DNA from: Symbiodinium natans
Taxonomy: Eukaryota; Sar; Dinophyceae; Suessiales; Symbiodiniaceae
Length of the DNA stretch: 64,000 bases
Direction of reading: 5' to 3'
Assembly (NCBI GenBank): GCA_905221605.1
Contig: CAJNDS010002310.1
Span: 356,001-420,000, forward strand
The notes under the pieces are model-generated. The model saw only the letters and a list, made by a program, of their open reading frames with translations. It ran no database searches and had not been told where the DNA came from. The translations under genes were made by a program, and so were the position numbers. This document shows positions 12,166-23,050 of the stretch, in pieces. The first letter of the stretch is position 1. Each line of letters begins with the position of its first letter.

Positions 12166-13130
12166 AGACACAGTTCTTCGACTTGTCCCAGCCGCAGGAC
12201 ACAGATTGCTGCAGGCGTCTGGCAGAACACACCGGGACCTCAAAGCAGCTGTTTTTAGTGACGAACATGTCGGTTGTTTTGCAGCACCAGCGAAGACGGC
12301 CTTATTCTGTGAGCGGAGCTACCTGCAGTGCATGCTGAGATCGGCGTGCAATGGCAATATCCGGCATGATCAGGCCAGAGTTCACATGGAACATTCAAGA
12401 ATGCACGGAGCCCATGCTAAAGCAGTGGCAAGCCCCGTCGTGGAAAGCATCCGAACAAGCAGCGGACTCGCACGGCGGCGCGAAGCAAAACACCTGGTAG
12501 TGGTCAACATGGCCTGACAAGCTGCGTCCAGCTGCGTCTCCATCGTCAATGCGAAGGGCCCCGTAACTTTCTGAGGAGCGGGGTCGACCTCTACACCACG
12601 GGAGATTCGAGTCCCACTCCCACTGGGTGTGTAGGGGAGAAGTCTGGATCAGTCTGGGTCCTTGGAGAGGAAATGTGCTGTTTCAGGCTTGAGGAACATA
12701 CCACAGTGAGGATACCGTAGTAAGAGTACCGGTGTTCATGATGGGCTGTGGAGAATCGCAGGTTTCCTCTCGCTTCTCCAAAGTAGGCGATCGCGTCTCA
12801 TGAGCAGCTGAGCTAAAGTGCTCACCGCCAAGCAGAATCGCTTTGCATCGGCGTTTGGATGCAGGGAGTGCAAGGAGAGGAACAATGGCCCCTGCAAACA
12901 TCGCCAATGGTGGGCGAGCCAGCTGAGTGCCATCCACTCCTTGCGCAGCGTTTAGGTCCAGGCTTGCTACTCCCCACGACAGCCCTCAGAGAAGCCTCCA
13001 AAGGGCCCGTTTATGGACTTCCGGTTGGGTTTGTAACTTGAATTGTCATGGTGCAGCGTGGCGCGCCCGCCCTTCCGGGACATTCTGCGCAGAGCCAGGC
13101 ACGTTTGCTTTGGCAGAGGAGCCGTGCTCA
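12166..13130. other. No recognised feature
   Basis: Unique-looking sequence between the IQ gene and the minisatellite. A plus-strand frame out of the IQ frame remains open to about 12517, but it has no motif. A tRNA-like T-arm string near 12605 does not extend into a cloverleaf. Confidence 0.4.
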
Positions 13131-13134
13131 ACTA

Positions 13135-14510
13135 GCACAGGTGTTTTTTTGGGGATCGCGTGTGTGTTAACTGGAATGCCTGCTTTTTGTGGACCGAGCG
13201 TGTTTAACAAGCATTCTTTTTTTGGGGGACCGAGCGTGTTTAACTGGCATTTTGATTGTTGGGAACAGAGCGTGTTTAACTAGTATCCTTGCTTTTGGGG
13301 GACCGTTACTAGCATCCTTGCTTTCTGGGGACCGTGACTAGCATCCTTGCTTTTTGGGAACCGAGCATGTCCAACTAGCATCCTTGCTTTTTCGGTCACC
13401 GAGCGTGTTCAACTAGCATTTCCGCGTCTTGGGGACCGAGTGTTATGCGTGTTTGCCCAATATCATTGATTTTCGGGAACCGAGCGTGTTTGAATGGCAT
13501 CCTTGCTTGTTCGGGGGGCGGGCGTATTTTACTGGCATTCGTGCTTTTTGGGAGACCGAGCGTGTTTATCTAGCATCGAGCGTGCTGAACTAGCATCCTT
13601 GCTTTTTGGGGAACGCGCGTGCTGAACTAGCACCCGTGTTTGTTAAGGACCGCGCATGTTTACCTTCCATCCCTCTTTTTGGAGACCGAACGTGTTTAAC
13701 TAGCATCCTTGCTTTTGGGACCGAGCGTGCTTGACCAAACAAAATCCTTGTTTTTTGGGGACAACGCGTGTTTACCTAGCATCCTTGCTTTTTCGGGACC
13801 GATCGTGCTTATCTAGCATCCGTGCTTTTTGCGGACCGAGCGTGTTTAACTAGCATCCGTGCTTTTTGGGAACCGAGCGTGTTCACCCAGCATCCTTGCT
13901 TTTCGGGGACCGAGCGTGCTTATCTAGCATCCGTGCTTTTTGGTGACCGAGTGTGTTTCACTAGCGTTTAACTAGCATTCTTGTTTTTTGGTGACCCAGC
14001 AGCGTGTTTAACTGGCATCCTTGCTTTTTGGGGCGGGGAGCGAGCGTATTTGATTGGCATCCTTGCTTTTTGGGAACGGACTGTGTTCAAACTAGCATTC
14101 TTGCTTTTTGGCGATTGAGCGTAGTTTACTAGCATCCTTGCTTTTTGGGGACAGAGCGTGTTGAACTAGCACCCTTACTTTTTGGGGAGTGAGCGTGTTT
14201 AACTAGCATTTTTGCTTTCGTAGGGACCGAGTGTGTTGAACTAGCATCCTGACTTTTCGGGACCGAGTGTGCTTAACTCGAATCCCATCCGTTTTTTTTT
14301 TTTTTTTTTTTTTTTGGGGGGGGGGGGGGGGGGGTCGGGCATGCTTATCTAGCATCCTTGCTTTTTGGCTTGCTTACTTTTGCGGGCACCGAGCGTGTTT
14401 AACTAGCATCCTCACTTTTTGGGGACCGACTGTGTTGAACTAGCATCATTGCTTTTTGGGGACCGAGTGCGGTTAGCTAGCATCTTTGCTTGTTGGGGGA
14501 TCAAGCGTTG
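13135..14510 (+). repeat. Minisatellite, unit of about 37 bp
   Basis: About 35 imperfect tandem copies of a unit containing GACCGAGCGTGTTTAACTAG followed by CATCCTTGCTTTTTGGG. Units vary by small deletions and substitutions; some lack the GACCGAG half. A T-run directly followed by a G-run interrupts the array at about 14288-14335. There is no coding frame of note. Confidence 0.93.
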
Positions 14511-15860
14511 GAGGGCGCATGCAGAAGCCTAGGAGGCCACAACTCGGTTAATGTTTCATTCATGGAACCGAAGCTGTAAGTTCATTCCAGTGCTGGCCGT
14601 GAAACTCATGAAGCTCGCCCTGTGGCTTGGGCCACGCCATGCCACGCCATGGGTCCCGATGCACGACCCCTTTGAAAAAGCCAGCTTTTGCAAACCCCTC
14701 TCAATACTTGTTTGGGCATGATTCGGCATGATTATACGGACCCTCGTTTTGCCACACATCAACCAACAACCAACACTGAGTTTGAGAACCACTTGGCCTG
14801 GCAAAAAAACGTCGGCACCTCTGCCGTAAAGGAAATCTGGAAGAGGCACCACTGGCAGCGGCTGATGCTCATGATTCTCGCCCCTTTGGCGCTTTCACTC
14901 GCCCCGCTCAGTCCGGCGTCACGATGAGCCAACTGTGATGATTACCTATAATCGAGAGCGAGAACAAAGCAGGCTGATGCTACTTGATCATCGTTGCTTC
15001 ACTTACCATCAGCAATCCTTAACGCCCTACATCTGATTCGACCCCAATCCACACAAAAAACATGTTGCTTGCTGAGCTCTTCCGCTTGAGACTTATTCGA
15101 ATTGAATAGGAATCTAAGTTCTTTTGCATTGGTCTGGTCTAGCAAATGACTTCCCTTGTGTCTTACCCGTGTGTTCTCATGACCCTTCTTTATGTGCTCT
15201 CAAATTGTCCATGCGCTTGATTATCGGCGGGGAGGAGCGGCGACGCGGCACCGTTTGAGGCTTTAACGGTGGGGTTGAGGATTCAGGGTCACAGTGAGTC
15301 TACGAGCCTTCAATCGAGGTCTTGCCCGTTTAAGGAAGCACCAGTGCCGTGTTACCCTTGTTGCTGGGGCTTTGGGCTTTGTGCACTTGGCCAGCTGTTT
15401 GAGTACGCAAGTCACAAGTGATCAGAAGATCAACAAGCATAGTGCTCAGCGACAGTCCGGAATTTAGGCTTGCCCTGCAGACCGCCACATATCGACACGC
15501 TTCAGATTGTTTCGTAAGGCTTCTTGTAATGAGAGCACCTCGTGCGCGAGGCCATGCTAGATGCCATGCCGGACGCCACCGTGGCACCATGCTCCACAAT
15601 GCGCCTGTTTGTAAAGGCTGCTGGGGTCTCCAGCCGCTCCAGCCTTGCTCCAGACGGCTGCGCTCCAGCCTTGCTCCAGACGGCTGCGGGCACAACGAGG
15701 GTCTTTTGGGCTTGCCATGCGGACAGGACATGACATGGCATACACAGCAGCAGAGGCACAGGAGCCAACGCATGACCTTGTGACCTTGTGAGCGTTGCGC
15801 CTCCGTGACCGGCTGAAGGGCATCGCCAAATTAGCCACTCCTCTCTTGTCCTGACGGTCC
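14511..15860. other. No recognised gene; 28-bp tandem duplication near 15638-15695
   Basis: Mixed sequence. The segment containing CTCCAGCCTTGCTCCAGACG occurs twice in direct tandem near 15638-15695. No protein family was recognised in any frame. Confidence 0.45.
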
Positions 15861-15872
15861 CCGTCCAAAGTG

Positions 15873-16562
15873 ATGCTGCCGCGGCTGGTCAGCATGTTGC
15901 CCTTGGCGCATGGCGGAAAGTTCATGGGGATTCACGGTGTTTCAGCTGTGCCGAATTTTCCAGTTGGGCCCCAGTTGGGCCTCGTTTATCAGGCAACGAA
16001 ACATCTTGCAGAGATGCATGTGACGAAGAAGTGTCTTGCGACTGTACGCTCTTCGATCCAGCTCGCGGCAGCTGCACCAATGCAGGCTGGCTGTGTGCAT
16101 CTTATGGCTCCCGATTCTCGCAATGATGAAGGCAGTCTGGAGCTGTACATCCAGCTCCCACCCCATCTTTGGCCTTGCTCTGTCTTCCCGGGGACAGATG
16201 CGGAATCCCGAAGCCAAGCCGTTACTGACAAGACAGGAATGACTGAGAACGAGTGCGTGGACCTGTGCCTCCAGCGCAGTGACTGTCAATGCGCAGTTCT
16301 TGAGACCAAAGATCGATGGAGTTCTTCAGATAACCACTGCTGGATCCGCAAGAATTGCCAACCTCAGCGCTTTAAAGAAGTGGCGGCCCTGGAGGCGTTC
16401 ATATCATTTGTGAAGGCGCCGCGAGGCATTCCAGAGGGTGGTCCGCTCGGTGGGAGCTCTCCGGTGCTAATCCTGTGCTTGGTGTTGATACTGGTTCTGG
16501 CAGCCGTCACCGTGGTGATTCTGAATTTTCTCCGAAGGGCAGGTCCTACCGAGCCATCCTGA
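15873..16562 (+). CDS. PAN/Apple-like domain protein with C-terminal membrane segment
   Basis: An open frame of 229 residues from ATG 15873. The N-terminal 100 residues show no domain and may include intron sequence. From about residue 100 to 180 there is a cysteine-rich module with the spacing ENECVDLCLQRSDCQCAVLE, followed by HCWIRKNC. This resembles PAN/Apple-like lectin modules common in dinoflagellate surface proteins, in which disulphides stabilise a carbohydrate or protein-binding fold. A hydrophobic segment of about 22 residues (VLILCLVLILVLAAVTVVIL) follows near the C terminus and ends in a short basic tail, suggesting a single-pass membrane protein with the PAN module outside the cytosol. 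No signal peptide is visible, so an upstream exon may be missing. It sits just upstream of vWA exons on the same strand; whether they belong together is unknown. Confidence 0.5.
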   Translation: MLPRLVSMLPLAHGGKFMGIHGVSAVPNFPVGPQLGLVYQATKHLAEMHVTKKCLATVRSSIQLAAAAPMQAGCVHLMAPDSRNDEGSLELYIQLPPHLWPCSVFPGTDAESRSQAVTDKTGMTENECVDLCLQRSDCQCAVLETKDRWSSSDNHCWIRKNCQPQRFKEVAALEAFISFVKAPRGIPEGGPLGGSSPVLILCLVLILVLAAVTVVILNFLRRAGPTEPS

Positions 16563-16708
16563 AGGATTGGGCAGTACCCAAGGAGGAGAGCTCCAAGATT
16601 CCAAGATAGAATATGCAAAAGATCAGCTCGTGGCATCGCTTATCTGGGGTCCGTGGAATTGGCCTTGGAGTCGAGGGTTCGCAAGTGTGTTCAGTGTGCA
16701 CAAGGTAC

Positions 16709-17170
16709 CAGAAACCATCAAGCCGCCCAGGATCGATGCCTCTGTGACAAACCTGAAGGTGCAACTGTGCTTCATTCTGGATTGCACAGGCAGCATGAAG
16801 ATACAAATTGGCCAGGTCGAAGACAGCGTGACCGAAATCATTGAGTCCATGCAGAAGCTTCGCATAGCTTGCTTGCCCAATGCCTCCATCGATGTTGAAA
16901 TGGGAGCAGTGGCCTACTTTGACTGGGATGCTGGGTCCCGGAAGTTGGGAAGGCCTGTGGTCTCTGTCTTCGGTGGTGGCGGGGTTTCGGAGGAGCACAG
17001 CGACACCTTGACACCTGAGAGATTCTGCTTCGGTGGAAAGTGGACCAAGGACACAGCTGCCCTTCAGAAGTCGATCAACCAAGGTCCTTTGGGCATGGGG
17101 GTCTGCCCGCCTTGACGCTCCCATGTGCCGAAAGCTTCAGCGGACCGATCCAAAACTCATTCATGAGAAG
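16709..17170 (+). CDS. vWA-domain exon(s), alpha-kinase-associated (vWKA) type
   Basis: The plus strand encodes VQLCFILDCTGSMKIQIGQV at about 16759-16818. DCTGS is the DxTxS-like metal-ion-dependent adhesion site of the vWA fold found in vWKA/alpha-kinase-associated proteins. It is followed by ASIDVEMGAVAYFDWD, matching the second core strand. A later stretch reads LDAPMCRKLQ near 17114, resembling the DAP motif late in this vWA subtype, but in a different frame. At least one intron or frameshift therefore lies at about 17085-17115. The exon may end at 17170, where AAG is followed by GTAAGC, a canonical donor. The left edge is set where homology-like sequence begins (after an AAG|GTACCAG context) and is uncertain. 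The role is inferred as a metal-dependent protein-binding module. No kinase domain is visible next to it. Confidence 0.55.
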
Positions 17171-17235
17171 GTAAGCCCTTCAGAGACTGTGCTGGAGGGC
17201 AGGGTCCAAGTACAACCTCTCACTTACATTTTAAA

Positions 17236-17419
17236 GCCCTTCACTTTGCCCGACGAGGCGCCCACCGGAGCCTTGATTTGCGAAAGCGCAGCTGCCGTGG
17301 CTGTTGGAGATTTGGCCGCCAACACAACCTTTGAGGTCGAGGTCGGCGGCAAGGCGCGATCCATGACAGTGTTGCCAACTCCTACAATCCAAAGGCCGAG
17401 CTTAGGCTTAGTGACTTAG
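17236..17419 (+). CDS. Possible downstream exon, unrecognised
   Basis: A frame open through GenBank-style position 17416 encodes a valine, alanine and glutamate-rich stretch (TTFEVEVGGKARSMTV) after an acceptor-like TTTTAAAG. It could continue the vWA gene. There is no recognised domain. Confidence 0.25.
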
Positions 17420-17585
17420 TGACTTAGTGCCATACTTAGTGCAAGAGCGCGAAACACACATGTAGAAGACCTTGGGCTATAAAGTTTGAGTCTGAGTACG
17501 CTGACAGTACACGTACTGCATACTCAATTTGAGTGTGTCTCGTTCTTTGCTCGTTCTTTGCAGTTTTGTTCACCCCGAGGTGACG

Positions 17586-17708
17586 ATGTCACGGCCAGAG
17601 CCGGAGCTGGACGAGCGGTTCGAGTCCAAGAGCGACCAGGTGGAGTTGGATCGAGGTTTCGACCTGGAGAAATCCTACACTTTCAAGATGCCCATCAAGA
17701 GCCTCTAA
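17586..17708 (+). CDS. Possible small terminal exon, unrecognised
   Basis: A 40-codon frame starting at ATG 17586 encodes a charged peptide (PELDERFESKSDQVELDRGF) ending with a stop at 17706-17708. It follows a pyrimidine-rich GTTCTTTGCAG context. It may be the last exon of the preceding gene. No family was recognised. Confidence 0.25.
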   Translation: MSRPEPELDERFESKSDQVELDRGFDLEKSYTFKMPIKSL

Positions 17709-18078
17709 AAAGCCTCTCTTCTTGAATTCCTGGGGGCCTGCGCCACCGCACGGCAAGGGAAGTCCCGATTGAGCCGCTGACAGTAAATGTGTCAAAGGCC
17801 GGGCATTCGCTTGAATCTCGCAGCTTTTTGTGGCTTGTCCACCCACACCTCTAGACTGCATGACTCCATGACTGCTTTGCATCACCCGCAAAACATGCCA
17901 AACCGCATGCCAGCCTTGCGAACTTGCTTGTTCGACCCTGCTTTTTTGCTGCATCACAGCTGAACGATTACAGCGCATACTGCAGCTCTCCGAGTCTTTC
18001 AGGGCCAAGGGAACGGATTCATGATGCCAACTCGTGGCATTCGCTCGGATTTGTTGTCCACTTTTATGAGTGGCCATC

Positions 18079-18140
18079 TGTTGTTTGTTTGTTTGTTTGT
18101 TTGTTTGTTTGTTTGTTTGTTTGTTTGTTTGTGTGTGTTT
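18079..18140 (+). repeat. (TTTG)n microsatellite
   Basis: About 14 consecutive TTTG units, grading into GTGTG. Confidence 0.95.
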
Positions 18141-19540
18141 GTGTGTCACACTTCGGTGACTCCTCATGCGCAGGGGTCATGCTACTCTTCATCGTGCACG
18201 AACACTCCTCCTTGGAAGCCTTGCTCATCCCCTCGCTGCCTTGGTCTACGGGCTACGGGATGGACCCACGAGAATTAGGAGTCAGCTCCCATCGAAAGAC
18301 GATGTAAAACCTCTGACTGTAAGCAAATAGCCCCCATCCCACTGCGAGAAGCAACTAGCCTGCACATGTCGGGCACATTCTTCTGACACCTCGATCACGA
18401 GAGAAGCATCTGAATTTGGCACCATGAAGCTGAGGGCCGAGCTGCGGGCCGAACAACTGCTTCTCCCGTTCCGAACGTCGCACGTTGCGACGTTGCTGCG
18501 CCGTCGCCAAGCGAAGAGATGAACCTTGCAGGCCGGTTTCGTCAATCATGTGAGTTTTGTGCGTGCTGGGCACCACTTCGTTTGCATTGTCGATCTCCCT
18601 GCACTCCTGCGCCTTCTCGGCCTCGGCACATTCCTTAATGGGGTCCAAAATGCCGGAGGCTTTGGGGCTTGCTGTTTGGAGTCCGAAAATAAAATTCGAC
18701 CGCCTTTTGGGCGAGCGCAGGGTGTAGGGCCTAGGGTTTTAGCGGCACGGCTCCTGCTGTATTCCATGAGTTTTCATTCTTCGTCGGTTCGAGCTACCAC
18801 GCGTGTTGGGGCCCATCCAGGTTGCCGCGTGACGTGGAGTAGTCGCGGAGTGAGCCCGGTACCGGCATGTTTGTACAGAAGGTCTTCCTGGCTCCTTTCT
18901 TTCTTCGCCCTTCTCGTTCTCGTTCTCTCTCTCTCTCTCTCTGCCTCTTCCTCTCTTCCGCCCCGCCTTCTTTGTCATTGGGAGAGCAGTGGGAGGAGAT
19001 ATGTTTTTGCCCGAACCTGACCCTGCGGCAGCACTGCAGCGTCATGCTAGTGGCACATGTCCAGAACTCATCAAATGTGTTTCGTGCTCCCTGAGCCCTG
19101 AGCACCTTTAGCCATGTCAAATGTGTTTCTACGGCTTTCTGTCAAGGTGTCGTGGGGCTACGATGTTCGATTGAAAGCGCATGCAGGGCATGTCCGCGCA
19201 GCCAACCAGGCACACACCCAGACCCGTGCACTCAGGCACTCATGCGCGTCCAAGAACATCTGCATGCATCAGGGTCGGAACGTTTGAGTGCCAGGGTGTT
19301 CGCCGGCCAGCTGGTTTTGGTTCCCATGAACTCGATCATGGTGCTGGTAGAATCCAGATCTGCATCGCTTAGCCAAAGTGCATCTTTCTGCGTCCGCCGG
19401 CATGCAGAGCTCGAGCTAGCCAAGCAATTCGGCAGCTGCTGCAAATTGTCCAGCGCTTCGGCCGCGCTTGTGGGCTTAGGTCCTAGGTCCTTGCATATTG
19501 CAGGTCTGTATGCTGTTCATTGCGACCGCGCTTGAAGGAG
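18141..19540. other. No recognised gene
   Basis: Mixed sequence with a short (CT)n tract near 18910-18945. Open frames show no motif. Confidence 0.35.
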
Positions 19541-19545
19541 CCGCC

Positions 19546-20579
19546 ATGGTGGAGTGCCTGAAAGTGGGCATGAAGCTGCACGCCATGTACAAGGGCGATG
19601 GTGACCTGTAGCGATTGGGATGGAAGCTTCGCTGCACGTGAGGTCGCATGAGAAGCCGAGGTGAGTACTATCGGGCCATGGTTGTTAGTTTGGCACCAAA
19701 GAGACGGAAGGCTCCTGCGAAGGTGCAGAGAGGGCAGTGCGACTTGTTTCCTACATCCCACAGGAGCTTGCCTGACGCGACCTGGACCGTACTCACACCG
19801 TGAGTCGCAGGTCCACTATGCTGGTTATGGTGACGAGGCCGACGCTTGGGTTTCCATCGGCATGCTCAAGTCCAAGGCGGACACTTGTCAGTGGTTTCGT
19901 TGCTGATCCCTCCTGCCATTCTCCCATTCTCGGAGGTTTTGCCGAAGAAGAAAGAGAAGACGGAGAATCCTGCCAAGGCGGGCTTCGTAGGCGATCAGGA
20001 AATCAGATCAGGAAAGGAGGCGAAAAGAAAGCCAGAGAGAGAGAGAGATCCCGCCAAGGCAAAGCCGATGGATTACTCGGCAGTCAGGAAAACCATGCGC
20101 CTGCATGCCGAAGCAGGGACCTGAGTTCCAGACGGAGGGAAGGATGGGATACATGCATGGTGGGAGCTGGGGGGGGCGACCAGAGTCAAGGCCGACGGAA
20201 AGTATTGGGCAGCAGAGGCGACGTGGGCTTGAAACTCGTGTCACTGACCGGTCCTGCATGGTCCTGCTTTCAGGTTGCGATCTCTTGGGTGGTTCAGTGC
20301 AATCTGTCGTAGTGCCAGGTCGTGGCCGTCAATTTGAAGAAGAAGGCTGCGCCAGTCAAGGCACTTAAAGAACGCTCAACGTGGACATATTATATGTCCT
20401 CTGCCTGCCAGACACCCACAAGTCTAGTGAGGGGCCTACAGACAGCATTAACACACTGTTAGAGCTATTGCCGTTGTCCCTCTGCTTTTCATGAACTCCA
20501 GTTTTCAGTGGAGGTGAACTTCATCGGCTATCACGAGCAGTATGACGAGTGGTTGGGAGCCGATCGGCTGCGCTCCAAG
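19546..20579 (+). CDS. Split gene with two Tudor/chromo-barrel-like modules
   Basis: Small exons encode two related modules. Module 1: ATG 19546 starts MVECLKVGMKLHAMYKGDG; then DWDGSFAARE near 19613-19642; then an exon at 19811-19876 encoding VHYAGYGDEADAWVSIGMLK. A 42-bp basic linker exon (19936-19977) encodes VLPKKKEKTENPAK. Module 2: MRLHAE near 20095-20112; VKADGKYWAAE at 20185-20217; a 42-bp exon at 20319-20360 encoding VVAVNLKKKAAPVK; and an exon at 20514-20579 encoding GYHEQYDEWLGADRLRSK. The signature is V.YxGYxDExDxWV, the barrel and ligand pocket of Tudor-knot/chromo-barrel domains, which bind methylated lysine or arginine on histones and other proteins. Inferred introns 19877-19935, 20218-20318 and 20361-20513 all begin GC, end AG and restore phase 0. 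Both modules end in 66-bp exons. A stop at 19609 in module 1 needs a short intron or marks damage. Sequence after 20579 stays open to 20645. Confidence 0.6.
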
Positions 20580-20699
20580 GCGATTGTGCCACTCAAGGAC
20601 AACAAGGACGGGACACGTACAATCTCCCTCCATTGTGAGTTCTGAGTCTTTCCTGCACAGTTTCCATGCTTCCATTCCTGCTCATGCATACTCATTGTC

Positions 20700-21350
20700 A
20701 TCATACTAGGGGGGCCGCAAGGCCCTTGGGCTGCAAGCATGCAGGATCACGAAGATGCAAGAAGCCCTAAGGCTCACATGTCCGCTCAGTGTCCATTTCC
20801 AGTCATTTGACAGTGCGACACCACAGGCGGAACACGTTTCCATCATGCCACCAATGGCGACGAAGTATCCGAATCTTTTGGCCAAGGCCAAGGCACGGGA
20901 CTGTCTACCAGAAGCAAAGAAAACAGTATATACACCGACGGATGCCGATGGGCAGGTGCAGGCTCCTCTCGACCCAGGCATCAGTCTTGCCATGAGCCCC
21001 CCAACGGTCACAAGATTGTAACGTGGGAGGCCTTTGTCCGCCTGTTCTGGCAAAGCAGAAGTACAAAGAGGCGACAAAGGACCCAATGAATCCCAGTAGG
21101 GCAGCACTCTGATGTCGACATCTCCACGACACATGTGTAAACGATGCAGGACTGTTCAGACAAGCAGCATCGTGCGGGCGTCTACAGCCGCCACTTAGAT
21201 CCCGTCTTCCCGGACACCAACCGGCCAGGGACTTCAGTGTTCAGTATCCTCAGAGTCCATGTTGCTTGCAAAGCAACAAATAAAGGGCCCCTCTTTTCAT
21301 TAGCTTTTTTGTTGACCCCCGGCCAGCAAACCCTGTCCGAGGAAGCTTTT
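20700..21350. other. No recognised gene
   Basis: Frames of 60-140 codons overlap on both strands without motif. Further exons of the Tudor-like gene could lie here, but I cannot identify any. Confidence 0.3.
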
Positions 21351-21525
21351 TCCTAACCCCTCCCCAACCTCTTCCCCTTGACCCCCCCCCCTCTTTTTTC
21401 CCCCCCCACCCCCCGAGTTTTTTTCAGCCCCCCTAGCTTTCTTTTAACCCTCGCCAGCTCTATTAACCCCGCCCCCCCCGCCCCCCCACCTTTTTGACCC
21501 TCGTCTCCATCGGGAGGTGTTTTGC
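21350..21525. repeat. C-rich tract with repeated (T)n-AACCCC/GACCCC units
   Basis: About 170 bases of C-runs separated by TTTTT and GACC/AACC blocks. The block repeats at irregular spacing. Confidence 0.75.
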
Positions 21526-21604
21526 GGTTTTGCGGAGGGGAGGGATTCAGGCACAAGGGCCCGCGAACCTAGATCCGAAACCTTAACACTCCGCCCCCTC
21601 GGCT

Positions 21605-21935
21605 GTTACGCACCGTTACCCGCCCATACCCGCCTATCACCCATCATTTACCTGCGCATCGTTATCCACCATTACCACCTCTCCATTCCAATCCTTTATT
21701 CTTCGTTCCCATTTCCCGCCATCACCCACCACTACCCAACAGTATTACGCGCCCTTCTCGCCATGCCCAGGGACTACCCAGCATTATCCACACCTTTACC
21801 CACCATTGCCCGCAATCACCCGCCATTGCCGCCAGGCCTACCATTACCCACTATTGCCCACTATTCCCGCCAGTGCACACCATTTTGACCCATATCCACC
21901 ATCACCCGCCATTACCCACCAGCACCCCATCGCTC
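21605..21935 (+). repeat. Degenerate CCCACCATTACC-type tandem repeat
   Basis: Repeated CCCACCATTACC, CCCGCCATTACC and CCCACTATTGCC words over more than 300 bases. The period is about 11-24 bases and imperfect. Confidence 0.8.
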
Positions 21936-22104
21936 CCATTTTCAAGGCATATAAACAAGGACAAATAATCCCAGCAGGTATCCCCAACAGCAGCAGAACG
22001 GGCAAAGGCAAGCCCACGCTCCGAATCCAATAGCAGCTAGAGGTTGTAACAGGCGTCTGCCGACTCCTTGAGGGCGCTCTCTTTCGGAGTGTTTTCATGG
22101 GTAC

Positions 22105-22250
22105 TTGATGCGCATGGGGCCTTGCCATGTGAACACGCGACAAAACAGGGCGTAACACAGGGCGTGACATATCGGCTTGGGGCCTGGCCACGTGAACTCA
22201 CGAAAAACCACAGGGTGTGAAACACAGGCTGGGGTTCACACGTCCATGAA
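22105..22250 (+). repeat. Dispersed repeat of about 55 bp, copies A
   Basis: Units of the type GGGGCCTTGCCATGTGAAC followed by ACGAAAAACACAGGGCGTGAC occur two to three times here. They occur again at 23460-23735, so this is one family split by about 1.2 kb. Confidence 0.75.
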
Positions 22251-22377
22251 AATATTTCTATTTATGAAGAGCATGAATGTAGTGAACACAACATGAACTT
22301 GCGATTGCGAGAACGAAGTGAGCAGAGATCATAACCCCTTAAAGGCAAACAAGCAAGGAGCTTGCGTTAAGGCGGCC

Positions 22378-23050
22378 CGCGTAAGCTTATCCTCGAAGCG
22401 CGTAAGCTCGCGTAAGCATTTGCGTGTTGGCGTAAGGTCGCCTAAGCTCTTGTTGCGACTCGTGTTTCAGCACTCAGAACACCTTAGCAGAGCAAAAACA
22501 ACCACAGCAGCCAGAAAATGGGGTCCTGGCCCTAGCGCTTGTGCGTCACAGATGGAGGCTTTGATGAAAATGAGGCCGTGGGACGCTTTCGCGGCTTTGT
22601 TCCCAACCCCCCTTTGAGCCCCTTCGAAGGGGGGGTTTAGTATGAGGATTTTCAGGACCACCAAACCCCGCAAGCGGGGTTTGGCGTAAGCACCGCGTAA
22701 GCTCCACGTAAGCCGTGCGTAAGCCTACCAGCGAAGTCCCGAAGCCTCCAAGCTTGTCACTCGTCATGTCTTGTCCAGCCTCCACCTATAACCTGAACCC
22801 CCCCTCCCCAAAAGAAAACCAACGCTTTCCCTGCACCCTGAACCCGAACACCTCAGCTGACATTTGAAACCTAAACCCCCCAACACTACTCTTCTTCCTA
22901 ACCCCAAATACTGTATGCTGCATGCTGTCCTGCAGTTTGGCTCCCGGTTGGAGAAACACAACCCGAAACCGCGTAAGCCCGCGGAAGCTTAAAAACCACA
23001 AAAGGCATGCCGCGGAAGCTAAAACTCGAAGCGCGTCGAATGCTTACAGT
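22378..23050 (+). repeat. CGTAAGC motif clusters
   Basis: CGTAAGC or close variants recur at about 22380, 22409, 22419, 22440, 22684-22722 (four copies in about 45 bases) and 22970. The words are clustered rather than in a fixed-period array. Confidence 0.6.

Noticed and set aside
10348-12517. Alternative long frames (713 codons plus strand, 631 codons minus strand) across the IQ repeats
   Set aside because: The 141-bp unit is a multiple of three without stops in these frames, so they stay open automatically. Only the IQ frame gives a known motif.
12590-12640. tRNA-like T-arm (GGGAGATTCGAGTCCC)
   Set aside because: Stem pairing is imperfect and no acceptor, D or anticodon arm could be placed around it.
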